From Planctomycetota bacterium (GTDB lineage: Bacteria > Planctomycetota > Phycisphaerae > UBA1845 > UTPLA1): DNA of 64,000 nucleotides. The DNA is taken from the NCBI GenBank assembly GCA_016712275.1, contig JADJRI010000028.1, forward strand, positions 1-64,000. Direction: 5' to 3'. The first letter of the stretch is position 1. Each line of letters starts with the position of its first letter. The position numbers and the translations under genes are program-made. Shown here piece by piece: positions 35,901-46,300 of the stretch. The notes under the pieces are model-generated. The model saw only the letters and a program-made list of their open reading frames with translations. It had not been told where the DNA came from and ran no database searches.

Positions 35901-38853
35901 AGTTGACGATTAGGTCGGTAGTGGCGTTGTTGATCGTCATCACTTCATTATTCGCCTCGTTGTCCTCGGCCACGGTTCCGCCGACATCAACCACCGCGAA
36001 GATGGCCTGCATCGAGGCCGGAGCATTTGCCGTGTAATTCTGAACAAGCACATGCGGGCCGGGATTCGTATCACCTGCGACCGTGTTAATAAGCGCGTCG
36101 CCGACATTCAATGTGCCGAAGGGCACGGTCGAATCGAGATAGAACTCGATGTTATACGCGGCGACGGGAACGGGACTCACCACTGTATATGAAAGCTGGG
36201 CGTTCTCAGTCGGCGCGTCATACGCCAGCGAGACGGCCGCAATATCGGTGACCGCGGTGTTGGTTGCATTGGCCTCATTGTTGGCCTCATCGGATTCGGC
36301 AACAGTATTCGCCACATCGAGCGTGGCAAAAATGACCTGGTTGGTGCCCGGCAAATTGCCCGCGTAGTTCTGAGTGAGCACATGCGCGCCCGGTGCGGTC
36401 ATGCCGGCGACCGTGGCTACCAATGCATCGGCGCCCGTCAATGTGCCGAAGGGCACGGCCGAGTCAAGTCGGAATTCAATGTTGTAAGCGCCGACAGCGA
36501 TCGGTGCGTTGACCAGATAGGTCAGCTCCGCGTTGCCGGTGTTGGAATCATAGGTGAGTGAGACGGCGACGAGGTCGGTTACAGCACCGTTTACCGCCGA
36601 GGAGACATTGTTGCCCTCATCCGATTCGAGAACATCATCGGGGACATCGCTGTCCACGACGGCGAAGAGACTCTGTCCGCCTACGGGTACATTGCCGGCG
36701 AAATTGCCGAGGGCCTGATGGACGCCCGATGAGGCCATCCCCGCGACGGTTGACACGAGCGTGTCACCCGCGTTCAGCGTCCCCAAAGGAACGGCCGTGT
36801 CGAGGTAGAATTCAATGTTGTAGGCCGGCACATTGGCGGGCGCGGACACGGTGTAGGTAAACGTCGCGGATGTGGTATTCGGATTGTAAAACAGATTGAC
36901 GGCCGTGAGGTCGACGTCGAGATCGGGGCTGCTCATGGCATTGTCGAGCTCGCTGGTTTCAGCGACGACTGTGCCTGTGTCGAGCGCAACAACGATTCGA
37001 TCTCCGTTTTCAGCGAGGCCGTTGAGCGGCGTGCGAACATTGCGCGTGACCGTATAGGTGCCCGGAGTAAGTCCTACGTCACCGGCGCCGGGAGCGATCG
37101 TAACGAGATTGGTGTCGGCGGTACCATCCGGCGCCGGCCCCTTATCGAGGCCGATGTTAATCTGAAAGGCCGAAACCGTGGCCGACCCCTGAACGGAATA
37201 AGTGAAGGTGACATTGGTCGAAGCGCCCATGACATCAACGCCGACGGAGCCCATCGCCAGATTGGAGCCCTGAGTTGTATTGAAGAGGTTTGAATCGGCA
37301 ACGGTCAATGCACCCGATGTCGCGCGGAGCCGATAGCCTGAGCAGACCGTGTTGACCGTCAGCGCGTTGAATGTGGCCAGACCGTTGACCGAGTTGACAT
37401 TCGCGCCGGCCAATGCGCCGCCGCAGGGATTCGGATTCAAGGACAACACGATTGCGACAGCCGCGTTCGTTCGATTGTTGAACGCATCGACAACTTCGAC
37501 CGAAACGTTTTGGCGAGATCACGATACCTGCATCGGTGTTGGAAGGCTGCTGGACGAAGCGAAGTGCGGCGTCCGCTCCGGCCGTGACGCTGAAGGCATT
37601 ACTGAGTACGGGCGTGCCCGCTCCGGACGCCTGAAGCCGATAGCCGGTGCCTGCGGTGTTGATTCGCAAATCATCGGCGGCAGCCCATGATGCGACTCCG
37701 GAAGCATTCGTATTCTTGGTCAGGCTGGAGCCGACCAGCAGGGTCGCACCCGTCGGGTTGCTTCCGAGGCTCAGCGTGACGTCCACGCCCGACACAGGAT
37801 TGTTGAATGCGTCAAAGACTGTGACGGAAGTGATGATGTCGGCGGCAGCGGCTGGACTATTGGGCTGCGCGGTAAACGCCAAATGGTCAGCGGCGGCGGC
37901 CGTAATGTTAATGCCGCGCTGTCGACCGTATCCGAGCCGGAAAGGCTGCGCCACTGTGAGAAGCCCGAAGGGTGTAGCCAATGCCTCCGTTATTAATTCG
38001 CAAATCGTCCGCACCGGTCCAAGTTGCAACCCCAGCGGCACTAAATCGATGTCGATCGCCGAGCAGCGACCCTCCGCCGGGATTGTTCTGGATCTGAAGT
38101 GAAATCAGCCGGTCATCGCCCGCAACGACGTTGTTGCCGAAGTCCTGAATCTCAACGACGGGAAGCAAGTCGCTTGCGGCGGGTGTATTTGCCGGCTGGG
38201 TCGAGAATCCCAGATGGTGAGCAGCGCCTGCCGTAATGACGTTGACATCGCCTACCTGTGAAACGCTGCCGACGGCGCCGGTAAACAATCCACCAACGCC
38301 CGTGGTATTCACGAGAAGTGCTTCATGTGCGCCGAGCGACGCCCCGGCCGATGTGGCGATTCCGAACGGCGATTCCGGTCAAGAGAATAACGTCGGAACC
38401 GGCCGTTCCGCCGCTGGTCAATTCCCATTGAAGCGTGCCGTCGCCCAACACCGTCGGCGCCGTGGCGACACCGGCCGCGTTACCTTCGAATCCGAAGGCC
38501 GCGCTGGAGATCATGGCAGCCGCGGGATCGATTTCGTAGCCTGGCGCCGCGGCAACCGTGATGAAGTTGCCTGCGCCCGGCGTGTAATTACCGGGTCCGG
38601 GATTCGCGGTGTCGGAAACAAACATGTTGCCGAATGCCACGCTTGTGTCGCCGGCCCCCGCCCCTGTCGATGCGGCGCGATTGGGATCGACCGAGAGATT
38701 AATCGCGGCCGGCGGCGTGATGGAATCAGCCCAGGCCATCGCCGGAATTAATGCGACGGCGGCGGCGATACATGCGAGCGCCCGGCCGCCTCGTTGGATT
38801 GCAACGCGAGACATCAAACAAAAGTGCGAACGACCGGATTCAGAAATTCTCAT
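32921..38853 (-). CDS. Giant secreted repeat protein with CARDB and thrombospondin-3 repeats (five frameshifts)
   Basis: About 1,975 residues once frames are joined. The order is: signal peptide (ALACIAAAVALIPAMAWA); a beta domain; two or more Ig-like/invasin-type units (VTVFDAFNNPVSGVDVTLSL); about eight CARDB-type domains (for example AAYNIEFYLDSTVPFGTLNVG and VAESDEANNE); thrombospondin type-3 Ca-binding repeats (DTDGDGITDFDE, DSDGDGLTDGEE); and a C-terminal NICGFGTAQ, membrane helix and RRNRKKRR tail. Single-base insertions near 38315, 38000-38040, 37507 (extra A), 35850 (extra G) and 33375 (extra G) break the frame. The start at 38853 has GAGGG at the right spacing; an ATG at 38814 is the alternative. 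Probable adhesin or surface-layer component, held by a sorting system. Confidence 0.8.
35811..36900 (-). repeat. Tandem DNA repeats encoding CARDB units
   Basis: A GAATTC(A/G)AT(A/G)TTGTA-type block recurs at 35811, 36142, 36472 and 36808 (the second copy reads GAACTCGATGTTATA), a period of about 330-336 bases or 110 residues, with several shared 15-20-base stretches per unit. Such near-identical repeats can recombine or be mis-assembled, so the copy number in this window may not be exact. Confidence 0.75.
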
Positions 38854-39204
38854 CTCGATACCCTCAAACTTTGCCGTGCGGACATCGCATCCGCTGATTG
38901 AACCGGATATTTCACTGTTTCTGGGGCCCGATCACAGCCACCGCGAGTATGGGCTGCGGAATGGAGAATCTCCATTCCGCGATTGATTATACCGCGAATC
39001 GAATGGTTACACAATCGCCATGCGTGCTGACATCGTGCAACAATTGGCTTGCAAGGTCCGCATAAAATGCAGCACTCCGCAGAGCCACCGCTAAATCAGC
39101 CAGTCGCATCCTGCGTTGCGACCACACGGTTGGATATGACGATTATTCCGGATTGTTGCCCGTGGGCAACATGTTGCGATCGCATTTCATCAACTTCAAT
39201 TCTT
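38854..39204. other. Intergenic region upstream of the giant-protein gene
   Basis: No gene seen. It contains the 25-base palindrome at 38956-38980. The promoter of the giant-protein gene should be here, but no clear -35/-10 pair was recognised on the minus strand. Confidence 0.5.
38956..38980. promoter_or_regulatory. 25-base perfect palindrome, candidate operator
   Basis: Arms GCGGAATGGAGA and TCTCCATTCCGC around a single A, 103 bases upstream of the giant-protein start. The symmetry and near-zero spacer suit a dimeric DNA-binding protein better than an RNA hairpin. No T-run follows on either strand. Confidence 0.5.
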
Positions 39205-40307
39205 TCAACGCTTTGTTTTCTGCGCGCCGAGGCCCGGAGGACCGACGGTTCTGCCGCCATTTAGAAATCCCGGCGTTGCCAATCGACTCGGCCCATTGAA
39301 TCCAAGCCCGCGGCTCTGTGTTTGCGTCAGCAGGTTTCGGGCTTGCGCATTGTTTTGATTGACAGCTGTCACGCCGCCGACGCTGATCGATCCGGGCGAC
39401 AACGACGGAACTTCATTGGCGCCTTGCACATTGGGCGTTTGAGGCGAGCCGCTGCGATTTGTCGTATTTTGAACGGCATTCTGCACGGCGGCCACATTTT
39501 GGCGAATCTCGGGCTGCACATTGTTGCCCTCGGGAAGCGGCTCGATGTTGGCCGGCTGGGCAAACTGATCCCATTGGACAACGGTGTCCAGCAATTCTCC
39601 CTGAACTTTGACGCGTGCATCGCGAGCCGATTTGACCGACAGATCGGCGGCAACCTGATGAAACGCGAGGCCGTTGTCCGATCGCCAAGTACCGATATCA
39701 GATTCGACCGGAGCCGCTGCTTCTACGGTGATTCGCTTGCCGGAAGCAATCGTGTGTTCCGCATCACCGACCTTGACACGCATCGAATTCACTGTATCTG
39801 ACGCGCCTGTAAATGCCACATCAATGATGGGCGGCGCTATGATCATGCTGGTCTCGCCTTTGCCGAGCGGGCTTCGACGGTCACGGTCGACCCGGTGGGC
39901 ATCCCCTTCAAAATGACAAGCTGCGAATCTTGCGATGAAAAGGCTGATGCCATAACCCGGCCGCTATGGACTTCGAGAACAAGGCGCTCCGGTTGCCAAT
40001 CGATCGTCAGTTCGGCGGGGCCGAGAATGATCACCGCGCCGCCGCTATTTGCGCCGTCAGATTCCGCGCCACAGTAGAGCATGACCTGCTGATCCGGCAA
40101 AACCTTGAGCACGCCGGCGTCGAATGACATTCCGATGGCGATCGACTTTTCTTCGCCATCGAGGCTTAGTGATCCAACGTGACCATTTGAGACGGCCGTA
40201 ACGGACGGAGCATTTGCATCGGCATTCGCAGATGAATTCAAACCCAAAACGATGATTAGTGCGAAAACTGAGGCAGCGAATGGACGTGTGCGGAATGGCG
40301 AAATCAT
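39205..40307 (-). CDS. FecR-like secreted protein (one frameshift)
   Basis: About 367 residues. A Sec signal (FRTRPFAASVFALIIVLGLNSSANA) is followed by a FecR-type beta-rich domain (GHVGSLSLDGEEKSIAIGM, LKVLPDQQVMLYCG, LTIDWQPERLVLEVHSGRV). A one-base deletion near 39850 separates VTVEARS from GETSMIIAPPIIDVAF; both sides are beta-rich and join naturally. The last roughly 100 residues are Gln/Asn/Ser/Gly-rich and probably disordered. The usual FecR sigma-regulator architecture (cytoplasmic N-terminus plus one TM) is absent, so it is more likely a secreted or surface FecR-domain protein. It lies between the giant protein and the TPR/barrel gene on the same strand. Confidence 0.7.
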
Positions 40308-40464
40308 GGCTTCTCCCGATTTGCGAGTCTGAAGGGTGTACGACCTATCGTTATTATACAGCCGAATTGGCCGAGCAGTACAATGTGGATATGGGAGTGC
40401 CGGTAATTGCAGGAAAAAGATTCGGCTCCAAATTTCGGTTTTGATCTCGCAAAGGCGCCTGCGA

Positions 40465-42430
40465 TCAGTAACTGATCAGCAATTCCAAGCCGTAAATCTG
40501 TCGATTGAAGCTATAAATATCCTGACTCAGGCGGTCCCAGACCGTTGAATCCTGATAGAGAAGCTCAATGCTCCCGCGCAATTTGACACTCAGCGATTCC
40601 CAATCGGCCACCTCGCCTCGATCCTTGATCGTATAGGTCAGGCCGAAAATGTACCGCTGTACGAAATCGAAACGCTCAAATCCACGAAAATCAAATATAC
40701 TTGGCTGGGTATAGTCATCCCACGAGTATTCAGCCGTGAAGTCGAATGAAAGGCGATAAGGAATGGGCACTTCCACGCCGCCATAAACCGTATTGCCGAA
40801 TAGATCGAACTCAGATCCTTGAGTGCGTTCGTTTCGATAGGTATAGCCGGCGCGAAGCAGCAGCCAACGGTCGAGATCGCGCCCATCGCGCGGCCCCGAT
40901 CCATTGTCCGCGTAATAACTGCTCCAGATTCGTTTCGCCTGGACGACGTTTATTTCCTGTCGAACGCCGATCGAATGATAGTTGCCGTCGCGATCGAGCC
41001 GGGGATTTTCAAATCTGTCGAAATAATCGCGATCATCGTATGTGTAGAAGAAATCGGTGCGTCCCAATTCCGAATCGGCATCGATTGAACTCATCCCCGG
41101 GACGCCGCCACGTCTTCGACAAAACGGGCGTAATGCGGTTGCTCGAAATAAAGGGGTCCTGGCCGAGCTTCGTGTAGGAATGGTCGTACTGCATGCCGAG
41201 ATATAGGTCGGTCACCGGCTCCCAATTTACATAGGCGCGCCCGCCGTAGACATTTAGGTCAAATTCCTTGATGTGCGGCTGCCAGAAGTGTGACGTCGAT
41301 CCACCCACACCCATGAACAGACTTTCGCCGATGATGTTATCGCGCTTTTTGGTCAGAAAGCGGCTCACATCGAAACCGGCCTGTAAGCCGAATCGATAAT
41401 CCTCTTCATTCGGAATTCCTCGAGGAATGAGCGTATCCTTGCCCAGCAAGATGACATTGGTGTCATAATAGTTGCCGAGCGTAAAGAAGCCCTCGACTTG
41501 AAGCGGGCCGACCGGTGAATCAAGCGTCATCGGCGCGGGCTCACTCTTTTCAACTTCCTCTATTTTCTTTACCAGTTGCTCTGAGTACTCGACAATGGTC
41601 GTCTTGGGTCCGGCGGCGCCGCGATCAACCACATCCTGCAGAAGTGCCTTGGCCTGCGAATTATTCTGTGCAAAAATGGAAAGCAATCCCCGGTAATAGA
41701 GGATCTTTGTTTCAAATTCGACGAAATCGTCCTGAGCCAGCTTGCCGCTTTCGACATCCTGTTTCGCGAGGCTAATCGATTTTTCGAATGCGGCTTCCGC
41801 CCGCCGATGGTCGCGGCTCTTGTCCTGGCCGCTCAATCGTCGGTCCTGACTCGACAAGCGGTAATACGCGACGCCAAGAAAGAAATGACCGACGCGATCG
41901 TTCCGGCCCAGGTCGCCATTGACATAACTCTGCAGTGTCTGAGCCGCGCGAAGCGATATTTCCATGCCTTCTTCGGTCAGCTCCTGCGAACCGAGCTGCG
42001 CGATTCCCAAATCCAGATACGCTTCAAATGGAAAAGCGGCAGGATCAGCAGTCTCAACCACCCGTCGGAGGCTCTTTTGTGCATCGATAAACAATTGGCG
42101 GGCCACGTCCGGGTCTTGGGTTTGCAGACCTTCCTTCAAATAAATCAAGCCGAGGAAATACTGGCAGGCTGTGTTATCCGGATCGGATTCTGACAATGAC
42201 GACAGAATTGCCTTGGCATCTTCGTAGCTGCCACGTCGATAGGCCGCGATGCCGGCATTGAGTTGAACGAGTTTTTCAGTTTCGCTCGACTGCGGCGTGT
42301 CGGCCTTGGGCGCCGGATCATTCACGTCGCCGGTATCCTGACCCAGCGCGGAAACATGGGCCACACTCATTACGGCGATGAGGCCCGCGACACAAAAAAA
42401 ATACTGCCTGGGGATCGGGCGATAAATCAT
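40465..42430 (-). CDS. TPR plus beta-barrel outer-membrane protein (one frameshift)
   Basis: About 655 residues. A signal peptide (FFCVAGLIAVMSVAHVSALG) is followed by tetratricopeptide repeats (AGIAAYRRGSYEDAKAILSSL, GHFFLGVAYYRLSSQDRRL, KILYYRGLLSIFAQNNSQA). The C-terminal half is a beta-barrel with alternating strands such as GPLQVEGFFTLGNYYDTNV, LNVYGGRAYVNWEPVTDLYLG and RWLLLRAGYTYRNERTQ, ending in LELLISY with a terminal aromatic. An insertion near 41090 splits the barrel. The TPR-barrel layout resembles surface-exposure or export proteins (Slam, PgaA/BcsC C-terminal types), which suggests a role for the neighbouring secreted proteins. The specific family is not identified. Confidence 0.72.
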
Positions 42431-42534
42431 GCTGTCAATCTCGCACTTCAGTCTCGCTCAATCGCCACCCCTCAATCCATTGATGGGTGGAATTGCGAAT
42501 CGCCATCAGCGCCGGGCTTCTGTTCCGCCTTCGC

Positions 42535-42723
42535 TCACGCCGCGCCGAATGGGCTAATGGCCTGGAAAAAAATCAACAATGCCTGACCGATCAGGTCTGC
42601 CGTTAGCCGCGAAAATTCCGTCCGACCGAAGTCGAAGGCTTGAACACGACTGACACATCCAACCGACGGCGCGATTAGTAACATCAGCGAAATCGCCCAG
42701 AGCTTTTGATTTCGAACCTTCAT
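42535..42723 (-). CDS. Small exported lipoprotein
   Basis: A 62-residue predicted lipoprotein: MKVRNQKLWAISLMLLIAP leads to a lipobox SVGC, and the C-terminus has a second hydrophobic stretch (LTADLIGQALLIFFQAI). The ATG at 42723 gives the signal at the N-terminus; a longer in-frame start adds 13 residues. Its end resembles that of the next small gene, suggesting paralogues. Function unknown. Confidence 0.5.
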   Translation of the reverse strand: MKVRNQKLWAISLMLLIAPSVGCVSRVQAFDFGRTEFSRLTADLIGQALLIFFQAISPFGAA

Positions 42724-42804
42724 GAATAGCGCTCCATGATATTTCAATCGAGGCGGCGACATCTAAGAGTGCAATCAACTTGCCGTCGCCATCATGTTCC
42801 CGAA

Positions 42805-43023
42805 TCAGGCTGCAGTCAGCCGAACGAGGAAATTGTCCAGTAGAAAGAAAACGGTATCCGTAATCAGGTTCACGGTTTGCTGAGTGAAAATCTCGGCGCC
42901 GATTTGCAGCAACGATCCCACTTCGCCTCCGCCTAACACGCAAGTGCCCGCCTGTGTCGCGATGGCTCCGATGGCGAACATGCTTGCCAGTCGCCGGACT
43001 TTATTCAGCTTTCGAGGTGACAT
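42805..43023 (-). CDS. Small exported protein
   Basis: A 72-residue protein: SPRKLNKVRRLASMFAIGA then a Cys after QAGT, then GSLLQIGAEIFTQQTVNLIT and a hydrophobic end (VFFLLDNFLVRLTAA). The ATG at 43023 has GGAGATCG upstream. It may be a lipoprotein, although the cysteine context (QAGTC) is a weak lipobox. Shares its end pattern with the neighbouring 62-residue gene. Function unknown. Confidence 0.5.
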   Translation of the reverse strand: MSPRKLNKVRRLASMFAIGAIATQAGTCVLGGGEVGSLLQIGAEIFTQQTVNLITDTVFFLLDNFLVRLTAA

Positions 43024-43314
43024 GCACGATCTCCCAAATTGCGGGTCATTTCTATTGGCGTTCCGAACGAGCCGCAAAGCCTAGTCGATTTTGTGCGGTG
43101 TGCCAACGCAGGGTCAAAATGCTGCCCGTGACTGTAAGCGCTGTCTCAATCGCGAATGCGCATTCACGGCCTTGGCAACATCAAACGGTACGTCGAATCA
43201 CCATACAACCCATTGATACCGACCGCCACGGCCACGAACTACGGTGGTAGTCTATGTTAAGGCAAACGGGTGTCAATAACATTCCTGTGAATTCTACTGA
43301 TCGGAAGCGGTCGG

Positions 43315-46300
43315 TCATTCACCCTGAGCAGCAGGATAAATCGGCAACACCGTCCGAAGACCGACAAGGTCATCCCCATGAAAACGAGACTGTGTAATGA
43401 GTGGACTTTCGAGCCATCTCAGGCGAGCTTCGAAGTCTCCCGTTGGGGGCGCTGCGGGCAGATTCTGTTTGGAATTAATGAAGCAGCCGCCAGTAACCCA
43501 ATGTCTCCCTTGGGCCGTATTGGAGCCTGCAACTGGATCTGAGCACCATTCAAACAGGCCATCAAAGAGGTTTGCGGCCTGACCAACGGCGTTGGAATCC
43601 AGATAAAGGGCAGCAATCCTCCATTGTTGAAGGGTTGGAATTGCGACATTCGAGCCCTTTGCAGCCGTCTCAGCGCTTTGGTAATCATTGAAGGGCGTGC
43701 CGGGCTTCGCAGCTTCGCCTTGCTCCCGGTCGATGGCCCATTCGTTGGCATCAACGTACATGATGAACCAATCGCGCTTCTCCGTCGCAGCACCCAATTT
43801 GTCCCAAATGGAATCCGTGGGCGCGATGGCGATTAGCAACATGAGTCTGCCATCTGCATCTTTGGCGATTTGCCTGGGATAACCGGATTGCTCATCGGTA
43901 CCGGCAGACTCCACGGCCGAATAGCCGGGCGGCCGCGTGTTGATCCAAGCATCCGGAACACCGATTTGCAAAGTAGGCAACTCAACAAATGCGGAATTCG
44001 CGCGAATCTGCGTCACGGCCGCGCTCAATTGCTCAAATTGACCGCGCGCCAGATTGAGTTTTCCTGAGGCGCTCAGCGAAGTAATCCGCCGCTCGCCATC
44101 TGCAATGAGCGCCTTGGCCAGCGAAAGTTGCTCCGGCGCGGACGTTTCAAGCGACCAGATCGGCGTGCCTGCATAAGTCGAGGTTGGTTCATCATAAGCA
44201 AATGTGCATTTTACGCTGAGGTCTGCAAATTCCCCGACCTTGATGGTCGCCACGCGCGAGGAAGTATCCGGCTGGCTGATGTCCCACGAATCACCAATGA
44301 ACTCGGGTCGCAGCTTGAGCATTTCACTTTTTCCCGGCTCCACAACCGCTTGAATGAGCTTTGCCAGCCCCGCGTTTTCTCTGCCGAGTACTTCGGATAT
44401 GGGATACTCCGCAGCCGTAACAGGTGAATCTCGCGGCACTTCGGTGGCAATTGTCGTTTCGAGCGGGTCTAGCGATTCACAGAGGCCCTTGCGCTTGAGG
44501 GACTCGAAGATCGGGCTCAGGTCCGCATGGAGTTTTTCCGCGTCTGCCTGTTTGTCCTCTTTCGAAAGTGCCTGTATTTGACGGGCGGCGTTCGATCGGA
44601 GCCACCCCGCGATTTGGGCTATGGGCGGCTGGTCCTGAAATTCCCATTGAGGACTGCCCCATTCGCGCTTGACGGGATCAAACGTCAGGGTGATTCGCGC
44701 ATCAAAGGGAGAATTGCCAAGCTTGAGCGAGGCCGTTTGAACAACCGTGCCTTGGGTTTCTTCCTGCCATGGTGTGGAAAAATCAAGATTGGTGGCTTCG
44801 GATTTGATGCCCTCCAGCTTTTCGGCAAGTTGCTTAAAAGAAGAAGCAAATTCCGGATCGGTTGCGTCAAACATACTTAGCGGATCTATCGCCAAAGAAG
44901 TGGGCGGTTCCGGGCGGGTTTGCGGCACATCGTTTTTCCCGCCGCCACCCGACATCGAAAACCCGATCAGAGCACCGATGAGAACAATGGCCGCAATGCC
45001 GCCGCCAATGAACATTCCTTTTTTGGACTTCGGCTGAGTTTGTGCAGCGGCCTTTTCGGGCGAGGGCGTTTTCTTGGGCTCTTGAGTGCCTGCCGACACC
45101 GCTTTTTTCGGCGGCGCCGCAGCTGACGGGGCAGGGGCCTTGCCGGGCGGCGCAGCCGGCGCCGCGGGTGCAGGCGTCGCCGGTGGTTTAAAGCCCGATG
45201 AGAAATCGAAATCGAATCGCGAGGCGTTCCACCTGCCGACTTGAAGCTGGTTTTCGGCCCCTTTGATCTTGAGTTCGATGCTGATCTCTTCGGTCGGCGA
45301 TTTGATTCGCTTGGGAGTTACGCTGATTTTCGCCTTGATGCCGTCCTTGGACGCCAATGCACTCAGTGTCTCGACTGCGGCATCCCGTCGGTTGGTTTGC
45401 TCCGCCACGACGTACTCGTCGAGCGCTTTGATCGCGTCGGACCAGTTGCCGAACAGATCGATGCGTCCCCCGGCGCTGAGTTCGCCCTTCATCTCCTGAA
45501 GGAGAAATCGACGGCGGTCGGAAGGGTGGCTGAGCACAAGACGTGCGACGAATGGAGCTGTCGCAGTCATGGCATTGGATTCAATCGCCGGCGCATCGAT
45601 TTCCATCTCCAATCCCGATGCATAGGGTGCCATGCTGGCAGCATTCTGCAGGCAATGCGCCATTGCCGCCTCACGCACCGACGCCCTGGCACGCGTCGAA
45701 ATTTGTTTGTTGAGTTCGGCCGACTCAGCCAGAAACCAGGCGAGGCGCTGAGAATCCCATGTGAGGCGGACATCAAATGTCTCCTTGTCATTGGGATCGA
45801 GGCGGGCCTTTGCCGTCGCCTCGCGCGAGGGCTTCTTGATTTGAATTTCAAGCGAGGCTCCTGGAAACAGGCTTTTCTTGAGTTTGGCATTGATTTCCTG
45901 CGGACCGATTGCTTGACGGCGCAAGAGGCCGGCTGCAAGTCCATTGACTATCTTTTTGCGCACCTGGCTGTCTGCATCGCGCACCGCGCCGGCTTTTTGG
46001 GACAGATCGTATTCGAACGGAATGCGCAGGTCAGGATTCTCAGGCGTCGATGCGTCACCGGGCAGCGATAGGACGAGAATCGCGTGCCCACGATCCATCC
46101 CTTCTTCGATGGATACCTGATCACCGTCGATCAAGAGCCGAATGACGCCGGAATCGAGCAGGCCGGCCATGTCCTTTTCAACGACGGCTTTGAGAAAAAC
46201 GCGGGCGGCACGTTGCAACGATTCGTCGCGGAGCTGCAGCTTCAGTGCCGCATCATCGCCAATTCGCTCAGCGCATTCATCGATGAGTTTGCCGGCTTCA

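Noticed and set aside
45241..46071. A 276-codon plus-strand open frame inside the pseudokinase gene
   Set aside because: Antisense to a well-supported protein; no ribosome binding site or domain.
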